Made by a program: the position numbers and the translations under genes
Notes under the pieces: generated by a model
The model's database searches: none
Seen by the model: the letters and a program-made list of their open reading frames with translations, nothing else
Told to the model about the DNA's origin: nothing
Part shown: piece by piece, positions 10,137 to 19,472 of the stretch
Numbering within the stretch: the first letter of the stretch is position 1
Layout of the letters: each line of letters starts with the position of its first letter
Assembly (NCBI RefSeq): GCF_014076415.1
Contig: NZ_CP043568.1
Coordinates: 372,001-436,000, forward strand
Origin: Comamonas testosteroni
GTDB lineage: Bacteria > Pseudomonadota > Gammaproteobacteria > Burkholderiales > Burkholderiaceae_C
Reading direction: 5' to 3'
Length of the DNA: 64,000 nucleotides

Positions 10137-11327
10137 ATGGCAAAAGAAAAGTTTGAACGTACCAAGCCCCACGTGAACGTGGGCACCATCGGTCACGTTG
10201 ACCACGGCAAGACCACCCTGACTGCTGCTATCGCTACCGTGCTGTCCAAGCACTTCGGCGGTGAAGCCAAGGACTACTCGCAGATCGACAACGCCCCCGA
10301 AGAAAAGGCTCGTGGTATCACGATCAACACTTCGCACGTTGAGTACGAAACTGCCAACCGCCACTACGCTCACGTGGACTGCCCCGGCCACGCTGACTAT
10401 GTGAAGAACATGATCACTGGTGCCGCTCAGATGGACGGCGCTATCCTGGTTTGCTCCGCTGCTGACGGCCCCATGCCCCAGACTCGCGAGCACATCCTGC
10501 TGTCGCGTCAGGTGGGCGTGCCCTACATCATCGTGTTCCTGAACAAGGCCGACATGGTGGACGACGAAGAACTGCTGGAACTGGTCGAAATGGAAGTGCG
10601 CGAGCTGCTGTCCAAGTACGACTTCCCCGGTGACGACACCCCCATCATCCGCGGCTCCGCCAAGCTGGCCCTGGAAGGTGATCAGTCCGACAAGGGCGAG
10701 CCTGCCATCCTGAAGCTGGCCGAAGCTCTGGACACCTACATCCCCACTCCCGAGCGTGCTGTTGACGGCGCCTTCGTGATGCCCGTGGAAGACGTGTTCT
10801 CCATCTCCGGTCGTGGTACCGTGGTGACTGGCCGTATCGAGCGCGGTATCGTCAAGGTCGGCGAAGAAATCGAAATCGTCGGTATCAAGGACACCGTCAA
10901 GACCACCGTCACCGGCGTGGAAATGTTCCGCAAGCTGCTGGACCAAGGTCAGGCTGGCGACAACGTGGGCCTGCTGCTGCGCGGCACCAAGCGTGAAGAC
11001 GTGGAACGCGGCCAAGTGCTGTGCAAGCCCGGCTCCATCAAGCCCCACACCAACTTCACTGCTGAAGTTTACGTGCTGTCGAAGGACGAAGGCGGTCGCC
11101 ACACTCCTTTCTTCAACAACTACCGTCCCCAGTTCTACTTCCGTACAACTGACGTGACCGGCTCCATCGAACTGCCCGAAGGCAAGGAAATGGTGATGCC
11201 TGGCGATAACGTGTCGATCACTGTGAAGCTGATCTCCCCCATCGCCATGGAAGAAGGTCTGCGCTTCGCTATCCGCGAAGGTGGTCGTACTGTGGGCGCC
11301 GGTGTGGTTGCCACGATCATTGCCTAA
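10137..11327 (+). CDS. tufA: Elongation factor Tu (copy in the str operon)
   Basis: A 396-residue GTPase that delivers aminoacyl-tRNA to the ribosome. GHVDHGKT is at 19-26, DCPGHADY at 81-88 and NKAD at 136-139. The protein is identical to that encoded at 49066-50256. The two genes differ only in synonymous third positions of codons 5-8 and the last codon; the 1163 bp between are identical. It lies between fusA and rpsJ, the ancestral place for one tuf copy. The upstream CTTTCGGAG provides the RBS. Confidence 0.99.
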   Translation: MAKEKFERTKPHVNVGTIGHVDHGKTTLTAAIATVLSKHFGGEAKDYSQIDNAPEEKARGITINTSHVEYETANRHYAHVDCPGHADYVKNMITGAAQMDGAILVCSAADGPMPQTREHILLSRQVGVPYIIVFLNKADMVDDEELLELVEMEVRELLSKYDFPGDDTPIIRGSAKLALEGDQSDKGEPAILKLAEALDTYIPTPERAVDGAFVMPVEDVFSISGRGTVVTGRIERGIVKVGEEIEIVGIKDTVKTTVTGVEMFRKLLDQGQAGDNVGLLLRGTKREDVERGQVLCKPGSIKPHTNFTAEVYVLSKDEGGRHTPFFNNYRPQFYFRTTDVTGSIELPEGKEMVMPGDNVSITVKLISPIAMEEGLRFAIREGGRTVGAGVVATIIA

Positions 11328-11352
11328 TTCTTAGAAAAGCTAGGAATTAACA

Positions 11353-11664
11353 ATGTCTAAGCAAAAAATCCGCATCCGTCTGAAGGCTTTCGATTACAAG
11401 CTGATCGATCAGTCTGCAGCCGAAATCGTTGATACCGCCAAGCGTACCGGCGCCATCGTCAAGGGTCCCGTGCCCCTGCCGACACGCATGAAGCGCTTCG
11501 ACATCCTGCGTTCGCCTCACGTCAACAAGACCAGCCGTGACCAGTTCGAAATCCGTACGCACCAGCGTCTGATGGACATCGTGGATCCGACTGACAAGAC
11601 TGTTGACGCTCTGATGAAGCTGGACCTGCCCGCAGGTGTGGACGTCGAGATCAAACTGCAATAA
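11353..11664 (+). CDS. rpsJ: 30S ribosomal protein S10
   Basis: 103 residues, full length, starting [19 protein letters not shown]. It is both a 30S head protein and the NusE partner of NusB in antitermination. It lies 25 bp behind tufA, so it probably shares the tufA transcript. It is cut off from the rest of the S10 genes by a terminator-like hairpin and a 200-bp gap. Confidence 0.99.
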   Translation: MSKQKIRIRLKAFDYKLIDQSAAEIVDTAKRTGAIVKGPVPLPTRMKRFDILRSPHVNKTSRDQFEIRTHQRLMDIVDPTDKTVDALMKLDLPAGVDVEIKLQ

Positions 11665-11673
11665 GAGTTTTGG

Positions 11674-11692
11674 AAGCCTCGCAAGAGGCTTT
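11674..11692 (+). terminator. Terminator-like hairpin directly after rpsJ
   Basis: Stem AAGCCTC / GAGGCTT closed by a GCAA (GNRA) tetraloop, ten bases after the rpsJ stop, followed by TTGAGGGTCTTTGTTT. The T-tract is imperfect, so it is probably a partial terminator. Confidence 0.55.
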
Positions 11693-11705
11693 TGAGGGTC
11701 TTTGT

Positions 11706-11774
11706 TTAACGCGAACTTGCTTGAAAAAGCAGTTCGCGTTAAAATTTGGAGCTTCGCCTTTGATGCGGAGTTTT
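11706..11774 (+). promoter_or_regulatory. Hairpin, candidate promoter and leader attenuator ahead of rplC
   Basis: Three overlapping signals. (1) An imperfect palindrome at 11706-11742 folds into a 16-bp stem with one bulged T and a GAAA tetraloop. (2) A good promoter: TTGCTT (11717-11722), 17-bp spacer, TAAAAT (11740-11745). (3) Just past the predicted start, CTTCGC / GCGGAG (11752-11770) is followed by TTTTATT, an attenuator-like hairpin. It resembles the nusG-rplK hairpin at 51420. The 200-bp gap has no gene. Confidence 0.5.
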
Positions 11775-11864
11775 ATTAACCTTCTTTTGTGTGCTAGGCA
11801 TGATTGCCGAGGCGCAACGCTGGGCCAATTGCAGTTTCAGCGGCAAAAGTTTTGGAGCAAACAA

Positions 11865-12539
11865 ATGAGTCTGAGCAACTCCCTGGGGTTGCTGGGTCGC
11901 AAGGTGGGCATGATGCGTCTGTTCACTGATGATGGGGACGCAGTGCCTGTCACAGTGGTGGATGTTTCTAACAACCGCGTGACTCAGGTCAAAACCCAAG
12001 AGAACGATGGCTATGTGGCCCTGCAGGTCACTTTCGGTGCACGCAAGGCTTCTCGCGTGACCAAGCCTCAAGCCGGCCACCTCGCCAAGGCGGGTGTCGA
12101 AGCCGGTGAAGTGACCCGTGAATTCCGTGTGACTGATGAAACCGCTGGCAAGTATGCCGCTGGTGCCGTTCTGCCTGTGGCAGAACTGTTCAGCGTTGGC
12201 CAGAAGGTGGACGTGCAAGGCACTTCCATCGGTAAGGGCTACGCCGGCACGATCAAGCGCCACAACTTCAGTTCGCAGCGCGCTTCGCACGGTAACAGCC
12301 GTTCGCACAATGTCCCCGGTTCTATCGGTATGGCACAAGACCCCGGTCGCGTGTTCCCCGGTAAGCGTATGACCGGCCACATGGGCGACGAAACCGTCAC
12401 TACTCAAAACCTCGACGTGGTTCGTATCGACGAAGCACGCCAACTGCTGTTGATCAAGGGTGCCATTCCTGGTGCCAAGGGTGGCTTCGTTTCCGTGCGC
12501 CCCGCGATCAAGGCTAAAGCTTCCAAAGGAGCGAACTAA
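11865..12539 (+). CDS. rplC: 50S ribosomal protein L3
   Basis: 224 residues. The start at 11865 ([17 protein letters not shown]) is chosen because it matches the L3 N-terminus and follows TTGGAG; the upstream open frame is not coding. L3 binds the 3' end of 23S rRNA near the peptidyl transferase centre. Its TAA overlaps the rplD ATG by one base (TAATG), suggesting translational coupling. Confidence 0.98.
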   Translation: MSLSNSLGLLGRKVGMMRLFTDDGDAVPVTVVDVSNNRVTQVKTQENDGYVALQVTFGARKASRVTKPQAGHLAKAGVEAGEVTREFRVTDETAGKYAAGAVLPVAELFSVGQKVDVQGTSIGKGYAGTIKRHNFSSQRASHGNSRSHNVPGSIGMAQDPGRVFPGKRMTGHMGDETVTTQNLDVVRIDEARQLLLIKGAIPGAKGGFVSVRPAIKAKASKGAN

Positions 12540-13162
12540 TGCAGCTCGAACTCCTGAATGAACAAGGCCAGGCCGCTTCCAAGGTGGAAGCTCCCGAGAC
12601 TGTGTTCGGTCGTGAATTCAACGAAGATCTGGTCCACCAGCTGGTGACTGCCTACCGTGCCAACGCACGTCAAGGCACTCGCGCCCAGAAGGACCGTGAA
12701 CAAGTGCGTCACACCACTGCCAAGCCTTTCAAGCAAAAGGGTACAGGCCGTGCACGTGCTGGTATGTCCTCCTCGCCTCTGTGGCGTGGCGGCGGTCGCA
12801 TCTTCCCCAATCTGCCCGAAGAAAACTTCTCGCAGAAGATCAACAAGAAGATGTACCGCGCCGGTATGGCTTCCATCCTGTCTCAGCTGGCCCGCGAAGG
12901 CCGTCTGGCAGTTGTGGAATCCCTGACGCTGGATACCCCCAAGACCAAGGTGCTGGCAGACAAGTTCAAGGCTATGAACCTGTCTTCGTCGGTGATGGTG
13001 ATCGCTGAAGAAATCGACGAGAACCTGTACCTGGCATCCCGCAATCTGAAGAACGTGTTCGTGGTTGAGCCGCGCTATGCAGACCCCGTGTCGCTGGTGC
13101 ACTACAAGAAAGTGCTCGTCACCAAGGGTGCGATCGACAAACTCAAGGAGATGTTCGCATGA
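12539..13162 (+). CDS. rplD: 50S ribosomal protein L4
   Basis: 207 residues, full length, with the conserved extended loop around [11 protein letters not shown] (residues about 63-73) that lines the peptide exit tunnel. In E. coli L4 also represses the S10 operon through its leader. Here the leader ahead of rplC is the natural place to look for such control. It overlaps rplW by four bases (ATGA). Confidence 0.98.
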   Translation: MQLELLNEQGQAASKVEAPETVFGREFNEDLVHQLVTAYRANARQGTRAQKDREQVRHTTAKPFKQKGTGRARAGMSSSPLWRGGGRIFPNLPEENFSQKINKKMYRAGMASILSQLAREGRLAVVESLTLDTPKTKVLADKFKAMNLSSSVMVIAEEIDENLYLASRNLKNVFVVEPRYADPVSLVHYKKVLVTKGAIDKLKEMFA

Positions 13163-13473
13163 GCACTACCAAGTTTGACGAAGGTCGTCTGATGCAAGTG
13201 CTGGTCGCTCCCATCGTGTCCGAAAAGGCCACTCTGGTTGCTGAAAAGTCCAATGCTGTGACATTCAAGGTGCTGCAGAACGCTACCAAGCCCGAAATCA
13301 AGGCCGCTGTGGAATTGATGTTCAAGGTTGAAGTGGCTGGCGTGTCTGTGGTGAACACCAAGGGCAAGACCAAGCGCTTTGGCAAGACCGTTGGCCGTCG
13401 CGACAATGTGCGCAAGGCTTACGTGATGCTCAAGCCCGGTCAAGAGCTGAACCTGTCCGGGGAGGCTGCGTAA
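13159..13473 (+). CDS. rplW: 50S ribosomal protein L23
   Basis: 104 residues. It sits at the tunnel exit and docks signal recognition particle and trigger factor. [10 protein letters not shown] at residues 15-24 is the family mark, and a KGKTKRFGK basic loop is present. Start and spacing are set by the four-base overlap with rplD and a 2-bp gap to rplB. Confidence 0.98.
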   Translation: MSTTKFDEGRLMQVLVAPIVSEKATLVAEKSNAVTFKVLQNATKPEIKAAVELMFKVEVAGVSVVNTKGKTKRFGKTVGRRDNVRKAYVMLKPGQELNLSGEAA

Positions 13474-13475
13474 TC

Positions 13476-14300
13476 ATGGCTGTTATCAAGCTCAAACCTA
13501 CGACCCCCGGCCAACGCGGCGCGGTGAAGGTTACTCGCGACCACCTGCACAAGGGTGAGGGCTTTGCCCCCCTGCTGGAAGCTCAATTCCAGAAGGCCGG
13601 TCGTAATAACAACGGTCACATCACAACTCGCCACAAGGGCGGTGGTCACAAGCACCACTACCGTGTGGTGGACTTCAAGCGCAACAAGGACGGTATCCCC
13701 GCCAAGGTTGAGCGCATTGAATACGATCCCAACCGTACTGCCCACATCGCTCTGGTGTGCTATGCAGACGGCGAGCGTCGCTACGTCATTGCTCCTCGCA
13801 ACCTGGAAGTCGGCGCTACCATCATCAGTGGCTCCGAAGCTCCTATCCGCGTGGGCAACACCCTGCCTATCCGCAACATCCCCGTGGGCTCGACCATCCA
13901 CTGCATCGAACTGAAGATCGGTGCCGGTGCTCAGATCGCTCGCTCGGCTGGTACCTCCGCCACTCTGCTGGCTCGCGAAGGCATCTACGCTCAAGTGCGT
14001 ATGCGTTCGGGCGAAGTCCGCAAGGTGCACATCGAGTGCCGCGCCACCATCGGTGAAGTTGCCAACGAAGAACACAGCCTGCGCCGTCTGGGCAAGGCCG
14101 GTGTGAAGCGTTGGATGGGTATTCGTCCTACCGTCCGCGGTACGGTCATGAACCCTGTCGACCACCCGCACGGTGGTGGTGAAGGTAAGACCGGTGAAGG
14201 CCGTCACCCAGTTGACCCATGGGGCAATCTGACGAAGGGCTACCGCACCCGTAACAACAAGCGCACACAGACAATGATCGTGTCGCGCCGTAAGAAGTAA
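13476..14300 (+). CDS. rplB: 50S ribosomal protein L2
   Basis: 274 residues, standard length, with the highly conserved [13 protein letters not shown] segment near residue 225 containing the histidine needed for peptidyl transferase activity. It binds 23S rRNA and helps join the subunits. GGAGG lies ahead of the ATG. Confidence 0.99.
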   Translation: MAVIKLKPTTPGQRGAVKVTRDHLHKGEGFAPLLEAQFQKAGRNNNGHITTRHKGGGHKHHYRVVDFKRNKDGIPAKVERIEYDPNRTAHIALVCYADGERRYVIAPRNLEVGATIISGSEAPIRVGNTLPIRNIPVGSTIHCIELKIGAGAQIARSAGTSATLLAREGIYAQVRMRSGEVRKVHIECRATIGEVANEEHSLRRLGKAGVKRWMGIRPTVRGTVMNPVDHPHGGGEGKTGEGRHPVDPWGNLTKGYRTRNNKRTQTMIVSRRKK

Positions 14301-14310
14301 GGGGTAGCAA

Positions 14311-14586
14311 ATGACTCGTTCTCTTAAAAAGGGTCCGTTTGTTGACCATCACTTGCTGGCCAAGGTCGAAAAGGCCATCGCCACCAAGGACAAGAAGCCA
14401 GTGAAGACCTGGTCGCGTCGCTCCATGGTCCTGCCCGAGTTCATCGGTCTGACCATTGCCGTGCACAACGGCAAGCAACACGTGCCGGTTTATGTGACTG
14501 ACCAGATGGTCGGCCACAAGCTGGGTGAATTCGCGCTGACTCGTACCTTCAAGGGTCACCCTGCGGACAAGAAAGCCAAGAAGTAA
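14311..14586 (+). CDS. rpsS: 30S ribosomal protein S19
   Basis: 91 residues, starting [16 protein letters not shown], with [16 protein letters not shown] near the C-terminus. It forms a complex with S13 in the 30S head. Continuous with rplB (10-bp gap) and rplV. Confidence 0.98.
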   Translation: MTRSLKKGPFVDHHLLAKVEKAIATKDKKPVKTWSRRSMVLPEFIGLTIAVHNGKQHVPVYVTDQMVGHKLGEFALTRTFKGHPADKKAKK

Positions 14587-14596
14587 GGAATAGAAC

Positions 14597-14929
14597 ATGT
14601 CTGAAACACGTGCTGTTCTCCGTGGCGTCCGCCTGTCTGTTGACAAGGGTCGCCTGGTCGCGGATCTGATCCGCGGCAAGAAGGTGGATCAAGCTCTGAA
14701 CATTCTCCAGTTCACGCAGAAAAAAGCTGCCGTGATCGTGAAGAAGGTTCTGGAATCCGCTATCGCCAACGCTGAGCACAACGACGGCGCCGATATCGAC
14801 GAACTGAAGGTCAAGACCATCTACGTCGAGCAAGGCACTACGCTCAAGCGTTTCACTGCTCGCGCCAAGGGCCGCGGCAACCGCATCAGCAAGCCTACCT
14901 GCCACATCTACGTGACAGTGGGTAACTGA
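14597..14929 (+). CDS. rplV: 50S ribosomal protein L22
   Basis: 110 residues. The beta-hairpin segment [16 protein letters not shown] (about 89-104) reaches into the exit tunnel; no deletion or change of the kind linked to macrolide resistance is seen. AAGGAATAG precedes the start. Confidence 0.98.
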   Translation: MSETRAVLRGVRLSVDKGRLVADLIRGKKVDQALNILQFTQKKAAVIVKKVLESAIANAEHNDGADIDELKVKTIYVEQGTTLKRFTARAKGRGNRISKPTCHIYVTVGN

Positions 14930-14945
14930 GGCCTTAAGGAAGAAT

Positions 14946-15815
14946 ATGGGACAGAAAATCCATCCTACCGGCTTCCGTCTGGCGGTGAGCCGCAACTGGG
15001 CAAGCCGCTGGTACGCTAGCAACCGTGACTTCGCCGGCATGCTGGCCGAAGACATCAAGGTGCGCGAGTACCTGAAGGCCAAGCTGAAGAACGCTGCCGT
15101 GGCTCGCGTTCTGATCGAGCGTCCTGCCAAGAACGCCCGTATCACCATTTTCTCGGCTCGTCCGGGCGTGGTGATCGGCAAGAAGGGTGAAGACATCGAG
15201 GCCCTGAAGAAGGAACTCGCTGCTCGCCTGGGCGTGCCCGTGGCTGTGAACATCGAAGAAGTGCGCAAGCCCGAAATCGATGCCAAGCTGATCGCTGACT
15301 CCATCTGCCAACAGCTGGAAAAGCGCATCATGTTCCGCCGCGCCATGAAGCGTGCCATGCAGAACGCCATGCGTCTGGGTGCTCAAGGCATCAAGATCAT
15401 GTCTTCCGGTCGTCTGAACGGTATCGAAATCGCTCGTACCGAGTGGTACCGCGAAGGCCGCGTGCCTCTGCACACTCTGCGTGCCGACATCGACTACGGC
15501 TTCTCCGAAGCCAAGACGACTTACGGCATCATCGGCGTGAAGGTCTGGGTCTACAAGGGTGACACCCTGGGCCGTAACGATCTGCCCGCCGTGGAAACGC
15601 CCCGTCCTGAAGACGAGCGTCGTCCCCGTGGTCCCCGTCGTGACGGTCGCCGTGATGGCCGTGATGGCGCTGGCCGTGGTGGCCGTCGTCCCGCAGGCAC
15701 CAATGCCGCTCCTGCCGATGGCAGCGACAAGCCTGCTGGCGCTGGTGCTGATTCCGTTAAGCGCGTTCGTAAGGCCGACGCGCCCGCTACAGCAGCGGAC
15801 GGTAAAGGAGAATAA
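14946..15815 (+). CDS. rpsC: 30S ribosomal protein S3 with extended basic C-terminus
   Basis: 289 residues, clearly longer than the 233 of E. coli S3. The core includes the KH-domain [12 protein letters not shown] (residues about 76-87) and mRNA-entry helicase residues. From about residue 218 an Arg/Gly/Asp-rich stretch is followed by an Ala/Pro-rich tail. Such tails are known in other betaproteobacterial S3 proteins. AAGGAAG precedes the ATG. Confidence 0.98.
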   Translation: MGQKIHPTGFRLAVSRNWASRWYASNRDFAGMLAEDIKVREYLKAKLKNAAVARVLIERPAKNARITIFSARPGVVIGKKGEDIEALKKELAARLGVPVAVNIEEVRKPEIDAKLIADSICQQLEKRIMFRRAMKRAMQNAMRLGAQGIKIMSSGRLNGIEIARTEWYREGRVPLHTLRADIDYGFSEAKTTYGIIGVKVWVYKGDTLGRNDLPAVETPRPEDERRPRGPRRDGRRDGRDGAGRGGRRPAGTNAAPADGSDKPAGAGADSVKRVRKADAPATAADGKGE

Positions 15816-15817
15816 AC

Positions 15818-16234
15818 ATGCTGCAACCTGCACGCCGCAAGTTCCGTAAGGAACAAAAAGGCCGCAACACCGGCATCGCTACCCGTGGCAACTCCGTTGC
15901 CTTCGGCGATTTCGGTTTGAAGTCTACTGACCGTGGTCGTCTGACCGCACGCCAGATCGAAGCTGCACGTCGTGCAATTTCCCGTCACGTCAAGCGTGGT
16001 GGTCGTATCTGGATCCGCGTGTTCCCGGACAAGCCCATCTCTACCAAGCCCGCCGAAGTGCGTATGGGTAACGGTAAGGGCAATCCCGAGTACTACGTGG
16101 CCGAAATCCAGCCCGGCAAGGTGATCTACGAAATCGTGGGTGTGCCTGAAGAGCTGGCCCGTGAAGCGTTCCGCCTGGCTGCTGCAAAGCTGCCTCTGCG
16201 CACGACCTTCGTGTCCCGTCACATTGGTGCTTAA
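15818..16234 (+). CDS. rplP: 50S ribosomal protein L16
   Basis: 138 residues, starting [17 protein letters not shown]. It organises the A-site region of the 50S subunit. The gene begins two bases after rpsC behind AAAGGAG. Confidence 0.98.
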   Translation: MLQPARRKFRKEQKGRNTGIATRGNSVAFGDFGLKSTDRGRLTARQIEAARRAISRHVKRGGRIWIRVFPDKPISTKPAEVRMGNGKGNPEYYVAEIQPGKVIYEIVGVPEELAREAFRLAAAKLPLRTTFVSRHIGA

Positions 16235-16244
16235 GGAGATCAAC

Positions 16245-16442
16245 ATGACGAAATCTGCTGAACTCCGCCAAAAAGACGTGGCTGGTCTGGAAGCTGAAGT
16301 GAAGTCCCTGCAAAAGGCTCACTTCGGTCTGCGCATGCAAAAGGCCACGCAACAACTGGGCAACACTGCGACCATCAAGGCTACACGCCGTGACATCGCT
16401 CGTGCCAAGACCATCCTTGCTGAAAAGCAAGCCGCCAAGTAA
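16245..16442 (+). CDS. rpmC: 50S ribosomal protein L29
   Basis: 65 residues, [19 protein letters not shown], with [12 protein letters not shown] typical of L29. The start at 16245 follows AAGGAG (16234-16239); a longer in-frame opening from 16140 overlaps rplP and is not coding. It sits near the exit tunnel beside L23. Confidence 0.97.
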   Translation: MTKSAELRQKDVAGLEAEVKSLQKAHFGLRMQKATQQLGNTATIKATRRDIARAKTILAEKQAAK

Positions 16443-16451
16443 GGAGCCGAC

Positions 16452-16721
16452 ATGACGGAAGCTAAAACATCCCTCAAGCGCACCTTGATTGGCAAGGTGG
16501 TCAGCGACAAGCGTGCCAAGACCGTGACCGTTCTGGTGGAACGCCGCGTCAAGCACCCCATCTACGACAAGATCATGATCAAGTCGAGCAAGTACCACGC
16601 TCACGACGAGCAAGGTGAGTACAAGCTGGGTGACGTGGTTGAAATCACCGAGAGCCGTCCTCTCTCCAAGACCAAGAACTGGGTTGCTACCCGCTTGGTT
16701 CAAAAGGCTGCCCTGGTGTAA
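16452..16721 (+). CDS. rpsQ: 30S ribosomal protein S17
   Basis: 89 residues, with the conserved [14 protein letters not shown] (residues 13-26) and CRPLS-equivalent [10 protein letters not shown] primary 16S rRNA-binding protein. It is the last gene of the S10 operon here; the following terminator and a non-ribosomal neighbour show that rplN and the other spc genes do not follow. Confidence 0.98.
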   Translation: MTEAKTSLKRTLIGKVVSDKRAKTVTVLVERRVKHPIYDKIMIKSSKYHAHDEQGEYKLGDVVEITESRPLSKTKNWVATRLVQKAALV

Positions 16722-16754
16722 GCCTAACCAGGCCCGCCGGCTGCAAAGCCCTTG

Positions 16755-16787
16755 AAAACGACCCACAATGCTGTGGGTCGTTTTTTT
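16755..16787 (+). terminator. Strong Rho-independent terminator ending the S10 operon
   Basis: A perfect 10-bp stem ACGACCCACA / TGTGGGTCGT with a 4-nt loop (ATGC), flanked by A and T runs (T7). It marks the operon end 34 bp after rpsQ. Confidence 0.9.
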
Positions 16788-16837
16788 ATTTGGGCCGCCA
16801 AGAACGCGGTCCTTGCTTTGCAACAAAGGAGATAGTC

Positions 16838-17344
16838 ATGATTAAAGTTGGTGATGCCCTGCCCGCAGTGACCTTGATGGAATATGTGGAAGTGGAAGGC
16901 AATGGCTGCAGCCTCGGCCCCAACCCCGTGAAGCTGCCCGAAGCTCTGGCCGGCAAGACTATTGCCGTGTTTGCCGTGCCCGGTGCATTCACGCCCACCT
17001 GCTCCGAAAAGCACCTGCCAGGCTATGTGGCCAAGGCCGAAGAACTCAAGGCTGCTGGCGTCGATGAAATCTGGTGCCTGGCCGTGAACGATGCTTTCGT
17101 GATGGGCGCCTGGGGCCGCGATCAGAAGGTGGCTGGCAAGGTGCGCATGATTGCCGACGGCGATGCGGCCTTTGCCAAGGCGACCGGCCTGACGCTGGAC
17201 CTGAACGGCAAGGGCCTGGGCCTGCGTGCCAATCGCTTCTCGATGCTGGTCAAGGACGGCAAGGTCGCGACCCTGAACGTGGAAGCCCCCGGCAAGTTCG
17301 AAGTCAGCGATGCCGACACCATGCTGGCTCAGGCCAAGGCTTGA
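16838..17344 (+). CDS. Peroxiredoxin, Prx5 family
   Basis: 168 residues. The start at 16838 (MIKVGDALPAVTLMEY) is behind AAAGGAGATAG; an upstream in-frame ATG at 16790 lies in the terminator tail and is rejected. PGAFTPTC places the peroxidatic cysteine at C55 with the family Thr at 52. It reduces hydrogen peroxide and organic peroxides, probably with glutathione or thioredoxin as donor. There is no fused glutaredoxin domain. It stands alone between two terminators. Confidence 0.92.
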   Translation: MIKVGDALPAVTLMEYVEVEGNGCSLGPNPVKLPEALAGKTIAVFAVPGAFTPTCSEKHLPGYVAKAEELKAAGVDEIWCLAVNDAFVMGAWGRDQKVAGKVRMIADGDAAFAKATGLTLDLNGKGLGLRANRFSMLVKDGKVATLNVEAPGKFEVSDADTMLAQAKA

Positions 17345-17411
17345 TGGGTGAAGTCCCGAGCTGCTGCGCGCGGGAATGATGTTCTCGCCGTAAGGCAGCT
17401 TGGCATCACAG

Positions 17412-17446
17412 AAAAAAGGCATTGCCAAACTGGCAATGCCTTTTTC
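17412..17446. terminator. Bidirectional terminator between converging genes
   Basis: A6 plus GGCATTGCCA, loop AAC, TGGCAATGCC plus T5: a stem of about 15 bp with A and T runs on both sides. It can serve the peroxiredoxin gene (+) and the GNAT gene (-). Confidence 0.85.
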
Positions 17447-17458
17447 GCATTAGGGGGC

Positions 17459-17947
17459 TCAGAACAGGTTCGCCTTGAGGTAGTGCGCCCCTGGAAGCGG
17501 GTTGTGATAGTAGGGCTCGATCGACTCGAAGCCCAGATCCACATAGAGGGCGCGGGCAGACTCCATGTCGTCCAGGGTGTCGAGCAGCACATGGTCATAG
17601 CCGGCCTGGCGGGCTATGTCGAGCATGGTTTCGGCCAGTTGGCGCCCCAGGCCAAAGCCACGAAACGCCTTGCGCACGAACAGGCGCTTCATCTCGGCGG
17701 CATTGGGGTAGTCGGAGTCGTCCAGAGGGCGCAGCGCGCAGCAGCCCGCAATGCTGCCATCCACGCGAGCCAGCAGAATCTGTCCACGGGGCGCAGCATA
17801 TTCCCCAGGGAGGGCGGCGAGTTCAGATTCGAATCCTTGAAATTCCAGGTCGATGTTCAGGCTGTCCGCATACTCTTGGAAGATCTGGCGCACAGCACCC
17901 ATTTCCTCCAGGCTGGGCGTCAGCAAGTCCACGGCAGGCTTGTCCAC
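17459..17947 (-). CDS. GNAT-family N-acetyltransferase
   Basis: 162 residues. The acetyl-CoA pyrophosphate-binding motif A is RKAFRGFGLGRQLAE (about 92-106), preceded by EMKRLFV. The C-terminal ARALYVDLGFESIEPYY matches motif B of small-molecule or peptide acetyltransferases. The substrate is unknown. The gene converges on the peroxiredoxin gene, with a shared terminator. Confidence 0.85.
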   Translation of the reverse strand: MDKPAVDLLTPSLEEMGAVRQIFQEYADSLNIDLEFQGFESELAALPGEYAAPRGQILLARVDGSIAGCCALRPLDDSDYPNAAEMKRLFVRKAFRGFGLGRQLAETMLDIARQAGYDHVLLDTLDDMESARALYVDLGFESIEPYYHNPLPGAHYLKANLF

Positions 17948-18029
17948 GGCAACTAGGCGATGATGAAAGAAGGGTCAGTGTAGCGGCAAGTGCGCTTCAT
18001 GGTTAAAGCGCAGGCGGCGTCGTCAGAAC

Positions 18030-18746
18030 TCAGAAAGCAGCGCCCTGACCCAGTTGATGGACCCACCAGGACAGTGCGCTTGCCATCACGGCCAGTAGCA
18101 CAGCCAGCATGCGGGTGGCAGCGGTGTCGCGGCTGGCGGCAACAGGTTCGGTCAGGCATTTGTCGCCCGTCACCATGGCGGGCACCAGCTTGTCGCCCTT
18201 GAGGCTGTAGCCGATGAGGGCCAGCAGATGCAGTGCGACCAGTGCGTAAACCAGGTACTGGCCCCAGTGGGCGTGGTAGTTGGTGGCCTTGGAGATCAAC
18301 TCGCCCGAGACAAAGCGGGTCAGGGGGCCGCTGAAGGCAATTTCGTCATCGCTCATCAGTCCGCTGGCGATCTGCGCTATCAGAACGATGAGCATTGCGA
18401 TGACCGACAGCGAGCCCAGCGGGTTGTGGCCTGCGCGGTCCTGCGTGGTCGACGCGCCGCTGAGATAGCGTTTCATGGCTGCTGCGGAGGGGATGAAGCT
18501 GCCAAAGCGTGACCAGTACCCGCCCACCAGGCCCCAGAGAATGCGAAAGACCAGCAAGGCCAGCACCACCTGTCCCAGTATCAGATGCCAATTCATGGCA
18601 TTGCCGCCCATCTTGGCGGTGACGACCAGGGCCACGATGCAGATCGCCAACAGCCAGTGAAACAGGCGGGTGGGCAGATCCCAGATCCGAACTCTGTGGA
18701 TTTTCGTGGCGGTTTGTGCGACGGACTCTGTCATGGCTTTTTTCAT
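18030..18746 (-). CDS. Cytochrome b561-family membrane protein
   Basis: 238 residues with four to five hydrophobic helices. Likely haem-ligand histidines are in RLFHWLL, NWHLILG, NYHAHWGQ and ALHLLALIGY, the pattern of bacterial cytochrome b561 domains. Such proteins pass electrons between quinols and periplasmic cytochromes. A second ATG four codons downstream (MTESVAQ) is an alternative start; neither has a good RBS. It is divergent from a cytochrome c' gene across 126 bp, a pairing that suggests b561 reduces the c' protein. Confidence 0.88.
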   Translation of the reverse strand: MKKAMTESVAQTATKIHRVRIWDLPTRLFHWLLAICIVALVVTAKMGGNAMNWHLILGQVVLALLVFRILWGLVGGYWSRFGSFIPSAAAMKRYLSGASTTQDRAGHNPLGSLSVIAMLIVLIAQIASGLMSDDEIAFSGPLTRFVSGELISKATNYHAHWGQYLVYALVALHLLALIGYSLKGDKLVPAMVTGDKCLTEPVAASRDTAATRMLAVLLAVMASALSWWVHQLGQGAAF

Positions 18747-18872
18747 GGCTGATGGACCCGGGCATTGTGCCCTGGCAAGGCCGCAAGCCCAAATCGCGGC
18801 TTTTGGGTGACTCTGCCATACTGGTCAGGCAGCCGCCTGCGGCAGGCTGCAGAACCAAGAAAGGATACCCTG

Positions 18873-19319
18873 ATGAAAGCTTTTTCCACTCTGGCATTCG
18901 CTGCTGTGGTTGCCACCGTGGCCCTGCCTGCCTCGGCCCAGTTCGCCAAGGCTGAAGATGCCATCAAATACCGCCAGAGCGCCCTGAGCGTGTTGGGCAC
19001 GCATTTCAGCCGTCTGGGCGCCATGGCCAACGGCAAGATGCCCTTCGATGCCAAGAGCGCGCAGGAAAGCGCCGAGGTCGTGGCCTTCATGTCCAAGCTG
19101 CCCTGGGCTGGCTTCGGTGCCGGCACCGAAGGCGGCAAGGCCAAGCCTGAGGTGTGGAAGGAGCAGGCCAAGTTCCATGACCTGTCGGGCAAGCTGGAAG
19201 CAGAAGTCGTCAAGCTCAACGCCGCCGCCAAGACCGGCAATCTGGACAATCTCAAGACGGCTTTCGGCCCGGCCGCCAATAGCTGCAAGAGCTGCCACGA
19301 CAGCTTCCGCAATAAGTAA
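18873..19319 (+). CDS. Cytochrome c' (class II c-type cytochrome)
   Basis: 148 residues. Start at 18873 behind AAGAAAGGA; the longer upstream opening is non-coding. The signal peptide ends at about ASA-Q (22/23). One haem site, CKSCH at 138-142 close to the C-terminus, is the hallmark of four-helix class II cytochromes. It is periplasmic. Family members bind NO or carry electrons. It pairs with the divergent b561 gene. Confidence 0.92.
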   Translation: MKAFSTLAFAAVVATVALPASAQFAKAEDAIKYRQSALSVLGTHFSRLGAMANGKMPFDAKSAQESAEVVAFMSKLPWAGFGAGTEGGKAKPEVWKEQAKFHDLSGKLEAEVVKLNAAAKTGNLDNLKTAFGPAANSCKSCHDSFRNK

Positions 19320-19349
19320 GCCAAGACTGTTCTGCATCAAACAGACGCA

Positions 19350-19375
19350 AAAAAACCGGCATTGCCGGTTTTTTA
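19350..19375 (+). terminator. Rho-independent terminator after cytochrome c'
   Basis: A-run plus CCGGC, loop ATT, GCCGG plus T6, about 11 bp in all when A-T pairs are counted. It lies 30 bp after the stop codon. Confidence 0.85.
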
Positions 19376-19394
19376 TGAGCGTCTTGCGCTTGTT

Positions 19395-19472
19395 GGTAGC
19401 TCATTTTAGCTGGATTGAAGCTTGAGATTCAGCAGCAGCATGCGCAGCCAGCTATGCTTTTGAATGAGCTCA
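19395..19472 (-). repeat. Possible copy C of the ATAGCT...GCGC dispersed repeat
   Basis: On the minus strand AAAAGCATAGCTGGCTGCGC is followed by a CTCAAGCTTCAA block. The layout fits the family but the middle is longer. It fills the gap between two converging genes and touches the TlpA gene end. Confidence 0.35.
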
